A DNA stretch of 64,000 nt from Alligator mississippiensis (lineage: Eukaryota > Chordata > Crocodylia > Alligatoridae): positions 34,207,832-34,271,831 of the forward strand of contig NC_081830.1 in the NCBI RefSeq assembly GCF_030867095.1, read 5' to 3'. Made by a program: the position numbers and the translations under genes. The notes beneath the pieces were generated by a model. The model was given only the letters and a program-made list of their open reading frames with translations, was not told the origin of the DNA and made no database searches. Shown in pieces: positions 33,096 through 46,258 of the stretch. Numbering within the stretch: the first letter of the stretch is position 1; each line of letters opens with the position of its first letter.

Positions 33096-36000
33096 ATATG
33101 AGATTTCATAGATTTCATAAACATTAGGGCTGGAAGGGACCTCAGAAGATCTTTGAGTCCAGCCCCCTGCCCCAGGGGCAGGAATTCAGCAGAGGTCATA
33201 GGATCCTAGCAAGATAAACATCCAAATGTCTCTTAAAGGAGTTCAAAGTAGGTGGTTGAACCACCTCCAGCAGCACTCTATTCCAAACCTTGGGGGCTTG
33301 GACAGTAAAGAAATTCTTTATGTCCACCCTGAAATGGTCATGGAGGAGTTTGTGACCTTTTAACCTTGTCATCCCTTGGGGCACTCTGGTGAACAGATGT
33401 TCCCCCAGATTCTGGTGAGCACCCATTATAAACTTATAGGCAGCCACCAGATCAGCCCTGAGCCTGTGCTTTTTCAGGCTGAAGAGTCCCGTAGTTCTCA
33501 GCCTGTCATCATCATGCATGTGGCTCTCCTGCAAGCTTCTCTACATCCTTTTTGAATTGTGGAGCCCAAAATTAGATGTAGTACTCCAGCTGCGGCCTCA
33601 CTAAGGCCGACTACAGGGGGAGAATGACGTCCTGGGGTTTGCTTGAGAAGCATCTATGGATGCAAGCCAGCATTTTTCTAACTTCACAAGCTACAGCATC
33701 ACATTGATGACTCATGTTCATCTTGTGGTCAATCATGACCCCCAAGTTCCTTTTGTCCATAGTGCTAGCCATCGTAGCACTGCTGAGCCTGTAAGCATGC
33801 TGTGGGTTTTTCTTCCCAAGGTGGAGAACCTTGCATTTTTCAGTGTTAAACACCATCAGGATCTTCTGAGGTCCCTTCCAGCCCATTTCCTGAGCCTGTC
33901 AAGGTCAGCCTGGATTGCCCTCCTGTCCTCAGGTGTGGACGCTTTTACCCCAAAGTTTGGTGTCATCGGCGAACTTGCCCAGTCCACTTCTGATACCAGT
34001 GTCCACATCATTAATGAAAACGTTGAAGAGTATAGGCCCAAGGAAAGAGCCTTGAGGGACCCCACTGGTCATAGCGCACCACAACGATTGACTTCCATCA
34101 ACCACCACCCTCTGGGTCTGACCACGGAACCAATTCCCTAGCCAGCGGATTATGGTGAAGCTAAGGCCACTTTCCTCCCTTTCTTGAAGATAGGCACCAC
34201 ACTGACCTTCATCCAATCTTCGGACACTTCACCAGAGTGACAGGACTTCTCAAAGATTCAATGTCAGCTTGCAGGGATGTGTAGCTCTCCTTGACATAGA
34301 AAGCTACACCCCCACCTCTTTTGTCCACTTGATCTCTCCTGTACAGGGTATAGCTGTCTATACCTGTGGCCCAGTCATGGGTGGAGTCCCACCAGGTCTC
34401 TGTTATCCCTATGACATTGTAATTATTTGTGTTAAGCAGGAAGACAAGTTCCTCCTGTTTATTTCCTAAGCTCCTGGCATTTGTGTATAGGCAGGCAAGT
34501 GTTTCTATGGGGTCCCTTGCCTTGCCTACAGATCATTCCAGGGCTGGGGAAGGGGTGGGCTCCCTTAAGTGCCTTGGCCTGCTGGCTTTGCAAAGGTTGC
34601 TCAGCGGGCAGCAGTGGTGGTAGTCCCCCCCATCCCCTGGTGGGCTTAGTTTAAAGCCCGGTGGAGCAGGTCAGCCAGTTTGGCTGAGAAGAGCCTCCGC
34701 ACCAGCAGAGAGAGGTGGAGGCTGTCCCTTCCCAGCAGCTTGCTGCCTCTCACCCAAGAGCGAACTGTGGTCATGGAAGCCAAAGCTTTCCCAATGACAC
34801 CAGCACCTCAGTCTTTGGTTTACTACCTCGATTCTCCTCTCCCTCCTCAGCCCATAGCCCAAAACTGGGATGATTGAGGAAAGCATCACCTGTGCCCCCA
34901 GACCCTTACTCCCCACTCCAAAATCCCTGTAGCACTTCAGGACCCAGCTGGGACTGCTCCGAGCCCTGCCATTTGTACCCACATGGATAAGGAGCATAGG
35001 GTAGTGGTCAGTAGGCCAGAGGAGCTTGGGGATCTTGTCTGCAATGTCTCGGATATGGGCTCCCAGGAAACAGCAGATTTTCCATGCTAAGGGGTTGTGG
35101 CAGCAGATTTTTCCCTCTGTCCCCCTCAGGATGGAGTCTCCCATGACAAACACTTTGCATTTTGTCTTATGGATAGCCGGGGCAGTAGCTACAGTTGAGC
35201 CTGTGTTGCCTGCAGGAGCTGGCAGCTTATCAGCCTCTGCTGGGGCTGCAAGAGGTTCATACTTGTTGTAAAGCTCCAGTGAGGTGGAGACCTTGGTGCA
35301 GCGGGCCTTGGGCCCCTTGACCACCTTGGTCCAAAACTCTAGGCTGGACAGAATGGGAGGTCCCTGAATGCTCCCTTCACCTGGAAGGTGACCCTAGTCT
35401 ACCCTTCACCTTCAGATGGTGAAGGGTCTGGCAGTAGGAGTCGATCTCCCACTCACCATCCCTGATGGCATGTAGTCTCTGGACTGCAGCCTGAAGCTCC
35501 TCTAGCTGGCACACCAGAGACCACAAAAGGGAGCAGACCTCATAAGGGGAGATGGCCATGCTCCCAGACCCCAGGGCCTGAAAAAGTGTCAGGCAGCCCC
35601 CACAGCTAAAAGCCAGAGACTCCTTCTGTGTGGAGCCCAGAACCATGGGCTCCATCTGGGTAGAGGCCTGTGAGGCATCAGAGTGGGGGCTGCAGACTCT
35701 GATGGGACCATCGGGGTGTAGCGCATGCCCATCTGCATGGTGCCGCTGGTAGGTGGGCTTCTGATGGGACTGGCTTCCCTAGGGCTAACTGGCAGGGCCT
35801 CAAGTCCTCCCACTCACCCTCCTGCACAAACTCCCATGCTAACTCACACGCCAGACAGACAAGTGCACCTGTTTGTGCGGCCTGTTCACAAGGCTCCAGT
35901 TGTGTGGCTCCCTTGGGGGCTGGATGAAGTAGGAGCTGGGTTGGGGTGAGACCCTCCTCGGCTCCTCTCAGCTGCCTCCCTGCAGCTAAGCTGGGCTAGT

Positions 36001-36160
36001 CCCCTCCCACCATGTGCCCTGCTTACCTCTGGCTGTGCTGGGGATTGGCGGGGGTGCTCCATGGCGGTTGGGGGTCACTGGGGGGCTTTGGGGTGCAGGG
36101 GCACAATGGGCTTTCACACATGCATCTCACACTGCTCCCTAAGCCCAACTCCAGGATTCA
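33096..36160 (-). mobile_element. CR1 LINE, both ends present, internally deleted
   Basis: The 3' terminus at the left (tttcatagatttcataaac) is followed by reverse transcriptase C-terminal blocks (33196-33534, 33611-33886, [10 protein letters not shown] near 33960-33990) and [14 protein letters not shown] (33929-34216). Compared with the copy at 20372, about 300 bp is missing near 34165 and about 1.15 kb near 34260, joining reverse transcriptase directly to the start of the endonuclease (34262-34450). ORF1 follows (34671-35324 and 35377-35655) with GDSILRG, HVGTNG and ELQAAVQRLHAI. The SGNH block III Asp is changed (HVGTNG instead of GTND). The GC-rich 5' leader ends about 36160. It is older and more decayed than the 20372 copy. 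Confidence 0.85.
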
Positions 36161-39100
36161 AAGCAGGGGCTTTGAAGTGGTTTCCCCGGCTGCAATAGGT
36201 GTCAGGGTTTTTGTTTGTTTTTGTTCTATTTTCCTACTTTTCAATAGAAAATCCTTCATACCCGTAACAGTGTATAAATGCTTCAAAGTAGGAGGAATTT
36301 AAATTTCTACTTATTTTTACTCTTATTAAATGAATTAGTTCTCACTTTTCCATTAATATATAAAATTGTACTTGATTCCTTTTCAACTCTGGAACACAAT
36401 ATAATCATCTAGCAATGAGTTGCATAGTTTAACTACAAGTGAGCAATAGTAGGAGAAACTACTAAGTACTGATGATTGAATTTTGTAGCAATCAAAGTTC
36501 ATATTGTTTGGGGCTGATGAGTTCAAGAGAACCTAATTAGATGCTCTAATGTAAGTAATTAGATGTTCAAACCCAACGGCAATCCAATGTGACTGGGTTG
36601 TCAAAATGAGAAGTTAGAAATATCTGAACCTAAATATTCAAGGAGCACTTTAGAGTGGCATTGCTTTCTCCCTTTTTATTAAGAAAGTGGCCATGAAATT
36701 TTCCACAGATTTCTGATAATGGCATGTTTTGATTATACAGATATTTTCTTCAATGTTCCTACTTCCACTGATACTTTTAAAGTTTTTGACAAGAAAATAC
36801 AGCAAACAAGCTAAGACAGAACACTTTTTGGTTTATAGTTCTTTAAAGCAGAGAAAAATATTCAAGTGTCACAGCTGGCAGGACAGAAACTGTGAAAAAT
36901 AGACATTCTGGTTCCATAGTCAGTGTTGACTACTACAGACATATGTACAATGGGCCAGGTCCTAGTAGGAATTCGTGTGCCTGTGTAAATGAATAACTGA
37001 AAATTCTGGCACTGAGTGCCTTGTTACACTAAGTTTAGGCAGCTCCTGGAGCTCTTTACTCCTGGATTGTCCACACATTAGTTGCTGAAACTAGTTTTAA
37101 GCATACTTTAAGTAGCTTAAAGTTATGCCATTCCAGAGCAGGTTTATCTCTGATCCGTGTGTTACCCAGATCATGTTCCATTAATGTGTGGCCACTCCCC
37201 ACAGATGAGCCATCCAAGTTCCAGTCCTCCAGCCTCCCAGGATGCAGTGTCCTATCCCCTCCCTGTTCTATGTGGACAAACTTTCCATCCCCTCAACTCT
37301 ACTACCGGGGTGGGGGGCAGGGAGTTCTGGCACCAAGCCCACCTCCCCCTCCTGCCCCCTGGGGTGTGACCTTCCCATTCCCATGGATGCAAACCCAAGC
37401 AAACAGATCACAGGGCACAGATGGGTCTGGGAGTTGAATTTAGGGGGGTGGGATGAAACAAGGTGTGGGGCTGGATCAGATCCCCATGAGCTTGGGGGTT
37501 CCTTCCTTCACCCCAACCATCCTGAGAAGCATAGTTAGCACTCCCTACATCCCAATTAATTTAAACATGAAATTTACTTCATCTCTTTTTTTAACTTTTT
37601 AATTTTATCCTTAAGTGGCTGACTGACTTAATTTCATGACCCTTCCCCCATTACCACTTATATTTTACCTCCCATTTCATTACCTAACCCCAACCCATTT
37701 ACACACCACATCCTAGTTTCATGCTCCTACTCTCCTCCCCTCAGCTCATCTGTCAAACAGCCCACCTAGAGCAGGGATAGCAGCCTGCCCTGCTTAGCTC
37801 ACAGCTGTGGCTCTTAGTTTGCTCCTGCTCATCAGCCATCTAGTGACAAGTCACAGCTGTACATGTGGGAGACAGAGAAGGTTTATAGCTTTAAGGTGTG
37901 ACTGCTCCAAATTCAAATTAGCACTAACACCAATCAACATTTGAGCAGATCAAAGTGCAATGTGTAACAAGGTCCAGAATTTGGAATTTCCTTTTATCCC
38001 AGGTAAATAGAATTTCCTTGCTAATGCACCAGGAGGAGGAGGCTCTTTACACCTTTTAAGCTTGATGGCCTAGGAGTTAGGTAACTTGGTGGGGAGTTGG
38101 AGTCCCAGGTTTTATATTCACTTCCTCTCCCACCCCAAAACGATTTGAACCTGCTTCTTGGGAAAATGCTCTAAGCCTTTCCCATCACATGAAGCTAGCT
38201 AACAGGGGAGCACAGAAAGCTCCAGAGGCATGCCCAGGAGAAAAAATAACATAGAAGAGGGGTATGATTGGTTTGATGGATGCTGTCTTAGAGGGGACAG
38301 AGACTTGCTTCCTGCTATTTTGGGTGAATTCTGATCCCTAGGTAAATGCCCTAAACAATGGTTATTGGATTAAAAATGGGAGAGTCCTCCTCTGTGTCTA
38401 ACTCGTACTACTTGTCTTGCTTTGCTGACTAAAACTTTTGGACTTACCTAGCCTTGCACACATACTTGGTTGACTCTGTTTCCCCCAGATAGCTGCCCTC
38501 TTTGAATGCAGCCCTTGGTAAGCTAGCAAAGGCAATACCAAACTTTGCATAAATGCCAAAAACTGCTGTTGTGTAGCTATATATGTGCCACTTAGGTGCA
38601 CGAACAATAAACAGGATCTAATCCTATCCCACTCCCTCGCATGGAGTCCTTATTATATTTAATATAGACCTGTATATTCCAATCTTTTATCTTTGACATG
38701 CCGCACACTACAACTGGCCCAAAGTTATAATAAAAAAGGCTATGTATACAACAAACAAACAACAAGAAAACTAGGAATGTAGCTGAAGCATTTTGTCCCA
38801 AGAAAAATATTTTTAATATGTGTTTTCTTTTTCTAAAAAAAATAGTAAATATCCAAAAAAGTAAGAATGCATTTTTTTTGGAACTGTCAGATATCAATCT
38901 TCTAATTTTATATGGAAGTTTTTCTGGATGGTCATATGACAAGGCTTTCTGTTGTTTCTGATATGTTGTCCAAGTTTCACACCTATACAACAGGGTAAGG
39001 ATGGGTCCTGATCTCATGATCACTGAATAAATTATTTTAGAGATGTCAAAAGGCAGCACTAGCAGTTTTTATTCAGGGTTGAATATAATCATCTATGTTT

Positions 39101-39595
39101 GTTTTGGAAAAGGTGACTACTCAGGTAAAGGAAATGCTCAACATTTTTCGAGCATTGCCTTCTAATTGTAGTATGTGGAGAAGCAGATGATTAGTTTGGG
39201 ATATGTTGGTAAAGCATTTTGGTTGTTATAAATTTGGCAAGAAGTCCAAGCATTTAATATTCTTCACAGAAGCAGTCAAAAGAGTGACCTGGTGCTTTTC
39301 AACTGAGTGGGCACATGACACAATCATCAGTGTGCTGCACATCAGTAATGGAAGCATTGGTTATCTTGGATTTGGAACATAACTGGTTGGTGTTAAAGAG
39401 ATTTCCATCCATGTCATACTGAAGATTGATGCAAAGGAATAAAAAACACTATATTGTGTCACTCATGGATAATTTACCTTGATTATTACTTTCCATTCCT
39501 CCAAAAAGCCAAAGTCAATTAGATCAAAAGCATCTACTGTTGCACTTTTGCAAAGGAGACAGAAGACTGAACATTTCAAAATTAAATTATTGCTT
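36161..39595. other. Intergenic with short repeats, no gene recognised
   Basis: Mostly AT-rich, with a C/G-rich patch near 37200-37530. Contains the inverted-repeat element listed at 37064. A SINE-like stretch at about 38040-38200 has 'ggcctaggagttaggtaac' and, in the opposite sense, 'gatttgaacctgcttctt'. An LTR-like stretch at about 38395-38640 has an AATAAA. Confidence 0.45.
37064..37198. mobile_element. Short inverted-repeat (MITE-like) element
   Basis: The left end ggattgtccacacatta and the right end, read in reverse complement, ggagtggccacacatta agree at 14-15 of 17 positions. The 135-bp unit also has an inner palindrome around 'actttaagtagcttaaagt'. No coding capacity. A target duplication is not clear. 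Confidence 0.5.
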
Positions 39596-40531
39596 TCATG
39601 TTATTCCTGAGAACAGGATCCTGCTAATTAACCTCTTGATGGCAGCTTTCATTTCATTGTTTCTCAAAGTGTAAATTAAAGGGCTCAGCACTGGGGTGAC
39701 GCCTGTGTAGAGTACAGAGACAGACTTGTCCCATGGGAAAGTACGGAATGGCCGAGCATAAATCAATGTTGAAGGAAGGAAAATTAAGCACACAACTACA
39801 ATCTAGGCTCCACATGTGGAAAAAGCTTTGTGCTTCCCTTCTGTGATATGTGTCCTTATTTTGATCAAGATGATTGTGTAGGATAACATCAAAATGATGA
39901 ATATTAGTGTTGTGATCAACCCATTGTTGGAGACCTTTAGCAGCTCCAACAGAAAAGTTTCTGTACAGATCAGTTTGATGACCTGTGGAACTTCGCAATA
40001 GAAATTGTCAAGTTTGTTTGGTCCACAGAATGGCAACTGTACTAACAGTATTATCTGGATAATTGAATGAATAAAGCCACCCAACCATGCTGCTGCCACC
40101 GGCCCCATACACACACTCTAGTTCATAATTGTTGTGTAGTGCAGTGGTTTATGGATGGCTATATACCGGTCAATAGCCATCACCCCAAGGAAAAAGACTT
40201 CAGCTCCCCCTGTAAGATGGAAGAAAAACATCTGAGAAAAGCAGCTGGCAAATGAGACAATCATTCCTTGAGTGAGGAGTCCTGACAACATGAGGGGTAC
40301 AGTGCTGGACCCATAGGTCACATCTGCAAAAGTCAAGTTGGCCAGGAGGAAGTACATAGGGGTGTGGAGGTGAAGATCAAAGATTACTGTGGCAATGATG
40401 GTGAAGTTTCCAATCCAGGTCATCATATAGACAAACAGAAAAATGAAGAAAAGGAGAAATCTTAGTTTAGGATTCTGGCAGAGAACCAAGCGGATAAATT
40501 CTGTCACTGTGGTGGTGAAATTCTGTTCCAT
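39596..40531 (-). pseudogene. Olfactory receptor, OR4-like, with two in-frame UAG codons
   Basis: A 312-codon frame with no frameshift, reading MEQNFTTTVTEF to ILFSGIT. All receptor landmarks are present: TWIGNFTI (TM1), [50 protein letters not shown] and PLIYTLRN. Two TAG codons interrupt it: codon 138 (40118-40120), after TTIMN, and codon 243 (39803-39805), after STCGA. The intact paralogue at 125 has glutamine at both matching positions (139 and 244), so each is a simple CAG/CAA to TAG change. The splice acceptor (ctgtccag then gttttg) lies 20 nt upstream of the ATG. TM7 has PVLSPLIY where NP is usual, a mild oddity. It is probably a recent pseudogene; a segregating allele or stop read-through is less likely. 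Confidence 0.9.
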
Positions 40532-40551
40532 TTAGTATTGTTGCACAAAAC

Positions 40552-43130
40552 CTGGACAGGGAAGATCAGTAACAACCTCAGTCATAATAAATTATGCATA
40601 TATGTATATGTGTTAGCCTGTGTGTGTATACATGGAGTTTTATCATCTCATTTGCTTAACAAAAGATCTTTTTTATTCTGTTTGTTTTCAGGGAAACAGA
40701 GCAGATGTCTCCCTTTATTCCTTTTTTCATTCACTTTTTCTAATCTTTTGAAATATGTATCAAAATACATTATTTGTAAGGTTTGAAAATAAACTCCTCA
40801 TTTGAAAAAAATGACCGGTGACTATCAGCAGTGCAACTTCTAGTGCTCAGAGCAACAATTTAATGCTGGTGACTGAACACCAAGAAGTATGATGAATGGA
40901 ATTTCTCTATCACCAGGGTCATAAGACTATAGAACTGAAAGAAACATCCTGGGTCATCAATACCAGTCCCCCAGTGTCCCAGGCAGATCTAAAATATAAT
41001 TACCTTCATAAATTGTTAAAACTGGGCATGTCTACATGAGTGATTGATATGCATGAAGAAATTCCACAGCATATTGCTCTGGAGTTTGTGTGCATCACAT
41101 GAACCCTGGTCAGACAAGAGCCCGGGCTTAACAGAGGACCCAGAAGGTCAGCCTGCAAGCCCAGGGCTGCTCCAGCTGGACTCCACATGCTGCAGAGGGG
41201 CTGGCTGAGGCATGAGGGTGCTTCAGCACAGGGGCTGCCTGCAGGCTAGCCCCTCACTGCCCCCAGCCAGCCAGGGCGACATCTACAATTTTATTGTACA
41301 AGTACTACCCTGCTGCAGAAGGTATTAGTTTTGTGATCCCTAATAGGGGTGCAAATTTATGCTAAGACATAAGATGCCAAGTCATTTCCATGAACTAGGC
41401 GGAGAGAATTATGAAATCAATTTTTAAGAGCACATATAGAAAAAAGATGGTAAGATGAAGTCTTGGTGCTGGAAATGAAGAATGAACAAGGGGAAAAAAG
41501 CAGAACAAAAAAAAATGTATATATAATACGTAGGATTTCATATAGGTTATACCCTGTCTTTATGGTTGTTATATAAACATTTCAGGGTTCCACTGGTACT
41601 TATTTTTTACCAGATAAATCTTAATAGTCTGCTAGTCAAGAGGAAACTTTTATCTTTGTGTCCTGGTCAACTAAAAATTTCCCTCTCTAAATATAGGCAT
41701 TATGATGATACAAACAATTAAATTCCAGTCGATACATAGGGTTACAAGAAATGTGTGTGTGCGTAGGGGAGAGAAGGGGCAGGGATGTAACCTGCAGGGG
41801 TCTGGTTTTAAGCATGGCTTTGCTGCTCCCAGTTAACTTTCTATTTTGAGCTCAGAGGCCAGGGAGAGAGTTTGTCACCTCAAAGTCAAACACATTTCTA
41901 AAGCTCTCTAATTCCAGTTCTATGGAACAAGTACTGCCCACTCTTCAGGAGAAGCAATCAAGAGTCATGGGTACTTTTTTGCCTCTAGGACAGGGTTGGC
42001 AACAAATGGCTTGTGGGCCAGTGGCTTGCAGAGCCACTGGGTCTGGCCCATGGAAATGGAGGGCTGTGACTCTGCCCCTGCCTGTGTTAGATGTGGGCAG
42101 AGAGGAGCTCTGCCAAGCCCTGCATTGCTGTCACTTCTCCCTGCAGCACAGACAGAGCTTCCAGCCAGTGGGGAACTGAGCAGGGGCTGGACAGCTTGCA
42201 GCTGTGGGTGGAGAGAAGTGCCTGAGGCATAGATGCAGCTCCCAGCTGTCTCGTTTTGGCTCAGGCACAAATCCACACTGGCTGGAAGATGAACAGCTCC
42301 CCAGCTGTGAGGCAGGGGAGCAGGAAGTCAGAAGTGCCAGGAACACCTGGCCCTGGTGTGGGCACAGGCAAACTCCCCTGCTGCTGATGCACTGCAGAAG
42401 TCACCTGGCCCACGCTGGACTGGGGCAGTCCACAAGCTGTTAGCCTCTGCTGTAGGAAATAAGTTATTAAAACAGAGCACCAACCAACAGCAGTCTTGGT
42501 TTCTCTGTGGAACTGAGACAAAGCTTGGTCCAGTGCTTAGAAGAGAGGCCAATGAGAAGTGTGATTTTATATATCACTATCTCCATTTGTAATCGCATGT
42601 CAGTAGTTTTGGCTGATATATATATATCTATATCTATCTCTCCAGAACATGAGGATGTTCTCTTCTATTTCTCACAGGAAGTTATGAAGGAAAAGTGATT
42701 TATGTATATGCACAATTCTATATATATATAAAAAAAAAAATTGCAGTAGTACTGAATGTACCTTTACCCAGACTACCCTTTCCTTATCTGAGCATTCCCA
42801 CATGTATTATGGAAGCACATATCTTTAGCAGAGGTGTTCAGAATATTTTCAGCAAAATATGCTGCTTCATCAAAGCCAAATGCTTTGGCAAGGCTTTTGA
42901 TAGAACATTTCTAAGCACCAGGGATTTCTGGTCACTATGATCAGAGAGATGAAGGTGAGGAAAAAGAAGGGGGCAGAGAGAAAAACAAAGACAGAGATTA
43001 ATTAGTCAAACTGACCTTGTTGATTCAAAAATGGAAACTTCAGTATCTTTTTTTCTCTGCCAGATCACCCTAAATATGTTTTTGTTTAGTTCTATTTGCA
43101 TAATAAGCACATACTGAAAAGCTAAATTAT
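40552..43130. other. Intergenic with repeat fragments, no gene recognised
   Basis: A degenerate CR1 tail lies at about 40925-40985 ('atagaactgaaagaaac'). At 41024 the 13-bp word gggcatgtctaca, identical to the end of the MITE at 53388, begins an element whose other end I cannot find. Near 41988 'acagggttggcaacaaatgg' resembles the end of a hAT-type repeat. A GC-rich patch (41990-42430) gives chance open frames. ATAT-type microsatellites lie near 42617-42645 and 42718-42730. Confidence 0.45.
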
Positions 43131-44215
43131 AGAATCATAGAAAATTAGGGTTGGAAGAGACCTCAGGAGGCCACCTAATCCAACCCCCTGCTCAAAGAAG
43201 GATGATCCACAAATAGATCACCTCAGCCAAGGCTTATAAAAAGCTAGACAGGTCTTAAAAACCTCCAAGGATGGAGAGGCCATAACCTCTCTGGGTAAAC
43301 TTTTTCAGTGCTTTACTACCCTCCTAGTGAGAAAATTCTTACTAATATCTAACTTAAACTTCCCTTGCTGCAACTTGAGACTGTTGCTCCTTCTTCTGTC
43401 ATCTGCCACCACTGAGAGCAATCTATCTCCATTTTCTTTTGAACCCTCCCCCGCTTCAAGTAGTTGAAGGCTGCTATTAAATTCCCTCTCAGTCTTATCT
43501 TCTCTGGACTAAATAAGCCTTGTTCCCTCAGTCTCTTCCCAGAAGTCATGTGCACCAGCCCTCTAACCATTTTTGTTACCCTCTGTTGGATTCTTTCCAA
43601 TTTGTTCACCTCCTTTCTGTAGTGAGGGGCCCAGAACTGGACACAGTACTGCAGATGTGGCCACACCAGTGTTGATTAGAGGAGAAGAATCACTTCCCCT
43701 GATTTGCTGGGAACACTCCTACCAATGCAGCCCAGGATGCCGTTAGCCTTCTTGGCAACAAGGACACACTTTTGGCTCATATTCAGCTTATTGTCCACTG
43801 TAACCCCGAGGTCCTTTTCTGCAGAGTTGGTGCCCAGCCAGTTAGCCCCCAGCCTGTACCGGTGCATGGGATTGCTCCGTCCTAAGTGCAGGACTTTGCA
43901 AAAGTCCTTGTTGAACCTCATGAGATTCCTTTTGTTGCAATCCTCCAATTTGTCTAGGTCACTCTGAATCCTAGCCCTACCCTCTAGCATATCTACTATT
44001 CCGCAGAGCTTGGTGTGATCTACAAACTTGCTGAGGGTGCACTTTATGCCATCTTCCAGGTCATGATGAACATATTAAACACAACTGTCCTAGGACCAAT
44101 CCCTGGGGCACTCCACTTGATACCGGCTGCCAACTGACTACTACCCTCTGAGCCCAGTGCTCCAGCCAGTTTTCTATCCACATTACAGTCCAGTCCATTC
44201 TTCCTTAATATTGTT
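43131..44215 (-). mobile_element. CR1 LINE, 3' part
   Basis: Starts at the left with the 3' terminus 'atagaatcatagaaaatta' and 'gggttggaagagacctcag'. - strand reverse transcriptase pieces follow: LQYCVQFWAPHYRKEVNKLE (43349-43666) and LHLGRSNPMHRYRLG plus EKDLGVTVDNKLNMSQ (43676-43990). It is 5'-truncated near 44215 with several frame breaks. It belongs to the same CR1 subfamily as the copy at 61963, judging by HWYRLG/HRYRLG and shared tail wording. Confidence 0.85.
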
Positions 44216-44974
44216 AATATTCCTGAATATTGTTATGAGGTTAAAGTATAATCCTCCTTTATGATTTCATCCCTTGTATCACACCAGATCTTTCCCATAC
44301 TTTAAAATAAAATATCCTACCTATTGTAGCCGTATTTTCAGTGATGACTGCCTTTATGAAGTCAAGTTTTTATGATTGCCTTTTATGAAGTGCAGCACTC
44401 TCATGGTGAACTAGAAAACACATCTACTTCCAAAGAGGATCAGATCTAGAAATATTCCATTTATATCATTTAGGTTCCAGCTACCACTGGCATTAGGATA
44501 AACTGCCAATTGACTTGAGTTTCACTGAGCATTATCCATACAGATGCTACATCGGGGATTTGACTATTAGTCTCTGGCAGTTCAGTTCCAATGGGGATCA
44601 TTATAAAGTTCACTGAGCTCTCAGTTTTCCAATTCTCTATTTTGTATTTTTCAAGTTTCCTTTTTATGCATTTTTTTCTGATTTCAAATAGCTGAAAATA
44701 TAATAAAAGTTGTTCCCCAGTTTTTTTAAGATTTTGAAAACTATCTAAAAAATGTCCACTGATTTGCTTTTAACCATTGTTAAAAACCATCACCAGGGCA
44801 GTTGAGTTCCCATCTTATTATTCTGAAATAAAACAAGAGAAGAAATGCAAAGTATAGAACTCACTGACGCATGTGATTACTGAAGCTGGACATTAACCAA
44901 AAGCAACTCAATAGAGCAAATTATTGCATATTAAGAAGAATACCATTATCAATTACTTTGCTTGACTTGAAATA
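44216..44974. other. AT-rich intergenic, no gene recognised
   Basis: Nothing beyond AT-rich sequence between two CR1 copies. Confidence 0.5.
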
Positions 44975-46240
44975 GATCCATAGATGTTACAGTCGGAAGG
45001 GACCTCAGTAGGTCATCGAATCTAACACCCTGCCCTGGAAAGGAAAAAGCGCTGGGGTCAGATGACCCCAGCTAGGTGCTTGTCCAGTCTCCCCCAGCTG
45101 GGCTGACTCCCCACCCCTGCACGATCTAGCCCTGGGAATGGGAAATCAGCCCAGCTGGACTGACTTCCCATCCACAGCGCTATGGTCGAAACATTTCAAC
45201 GCCCCTTGTTTCCTTTTGATTTTGCTGTTTCGACCTCAAAATGAGTTGAAACAGTGTCAAAATGAAACAGCCAGCAAAATTTCACACAGCCTTACTGCTA
45301 ATGCATGATATAGTACGGTTAGCTTTGTTGATCACTTTGTCACATTGACAACTCATGTTCATCTTGGAGTCAACTATGACTCCAAGATCCCTTTCCGCTG
45401 CTGTGCTGCTGAGAAGGTCATCCCGCAGCCTATGTGTGTTGGTGGGTTTTTTTGCCCAGGTGCAGCACTTTGCACTTTTCTTTGTTGAACTGCATCCTAT
45501 TTCGTTCTGCCCATTTTCCCACATGGATCTGTTTCCTACCTTCTGGTGTGTTAGCTTTGCCCCATAATTTGGTATCATCTGAGAACTTGAACAGGGTGCG
45601 CTCTATGCCTTTGTTCAAGTCACTTACGAAGACATTGAACAGCACTGGTCCAAAGACGAAGCCTTGCAGGACTCCATTGCCCACATCTTTCCAGGTTGAT
45701 AACAGTCTGTCCACCACCACTCTCTGGATGTGACCCCTAAACCAATTTGCCACCCACCTGACCGTGTACTCCTCTACATCACAGCCTGTCAGTTTATTTA
45801 CAAGAACAGAATGAGATACCATATTGAAGGTCTTCTTAAAGTCTAGGCAGATGACATCTACCTTGACTCCTGCATCTAAGTATTTTGTGACCTGGTCATG
45901 AAAAGAAACAAGGTTAGTCAGGCAGGATCTACCTGCAATGAACCAGTGTTGATTTCCTTTCAGCATTATTTCCCCTGCTGGGCTCCCACAAATGTGATCT
46001 TTAACATTTTTCCAATTTTCCCAAGGTTAGAGGTGAGACTAACTGGCCTATAGTTTTCTGGTTCCTCTCTCTTTCCCTTCTTGAAAAAAGAGACCACATT
46101 GGTTCTTTTCCAGTCCTCTGGGATCTGACTGGAGCACAGACACAGCTGTGCCAGCAGCTCTGTTATGACCCCTGGGTAAATCCTTCAGCATTTTTGGATG
46201 AAGCTCATCCAGGCCTACTGAGTTGAAAGGGAGCCCTGCA
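44975..46240 (-). mobile_element. CR1 LINE, 3' part, with a foreign block inside
   Basis: The 3' terminus is at 'catagatgttacagtcggaa'. Reverse transcriptase pieces read right to left: GLDELHPKMLKDLP (about 46170-46210), CLDFKKTFNMVSHS and [14 protein letters not shown] (45430-45966, catalytic FADD changed to FSDD), then AERDLGVIVDSKMNMS (45282-45578). From about 45095 to 45290 the sequence is not CR1. It carries 'gtcgaaacatttcaac' and 'gttgaaacagtgtcaaaa' in inverted sense and replaces the reverse transcriptase C-terminal codons. 5'-truncated near 46240. Confidence 0.8.
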
Positions 46241-46258
46241 CAGGCAAGAAGCAACTTA

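Noticed and set aside
38395-38645. LTR-like stretch with tatata and AATAAA near 38606
   Set aside because: Only the wording is suggestive. Borders and duplications are absent.
41988-42430. GC-rich patch with overlapping frames on both strands
   Set aside because: Starts with hAT-like repeat wording. The frames have no domain signal and are probably repeat-derived.
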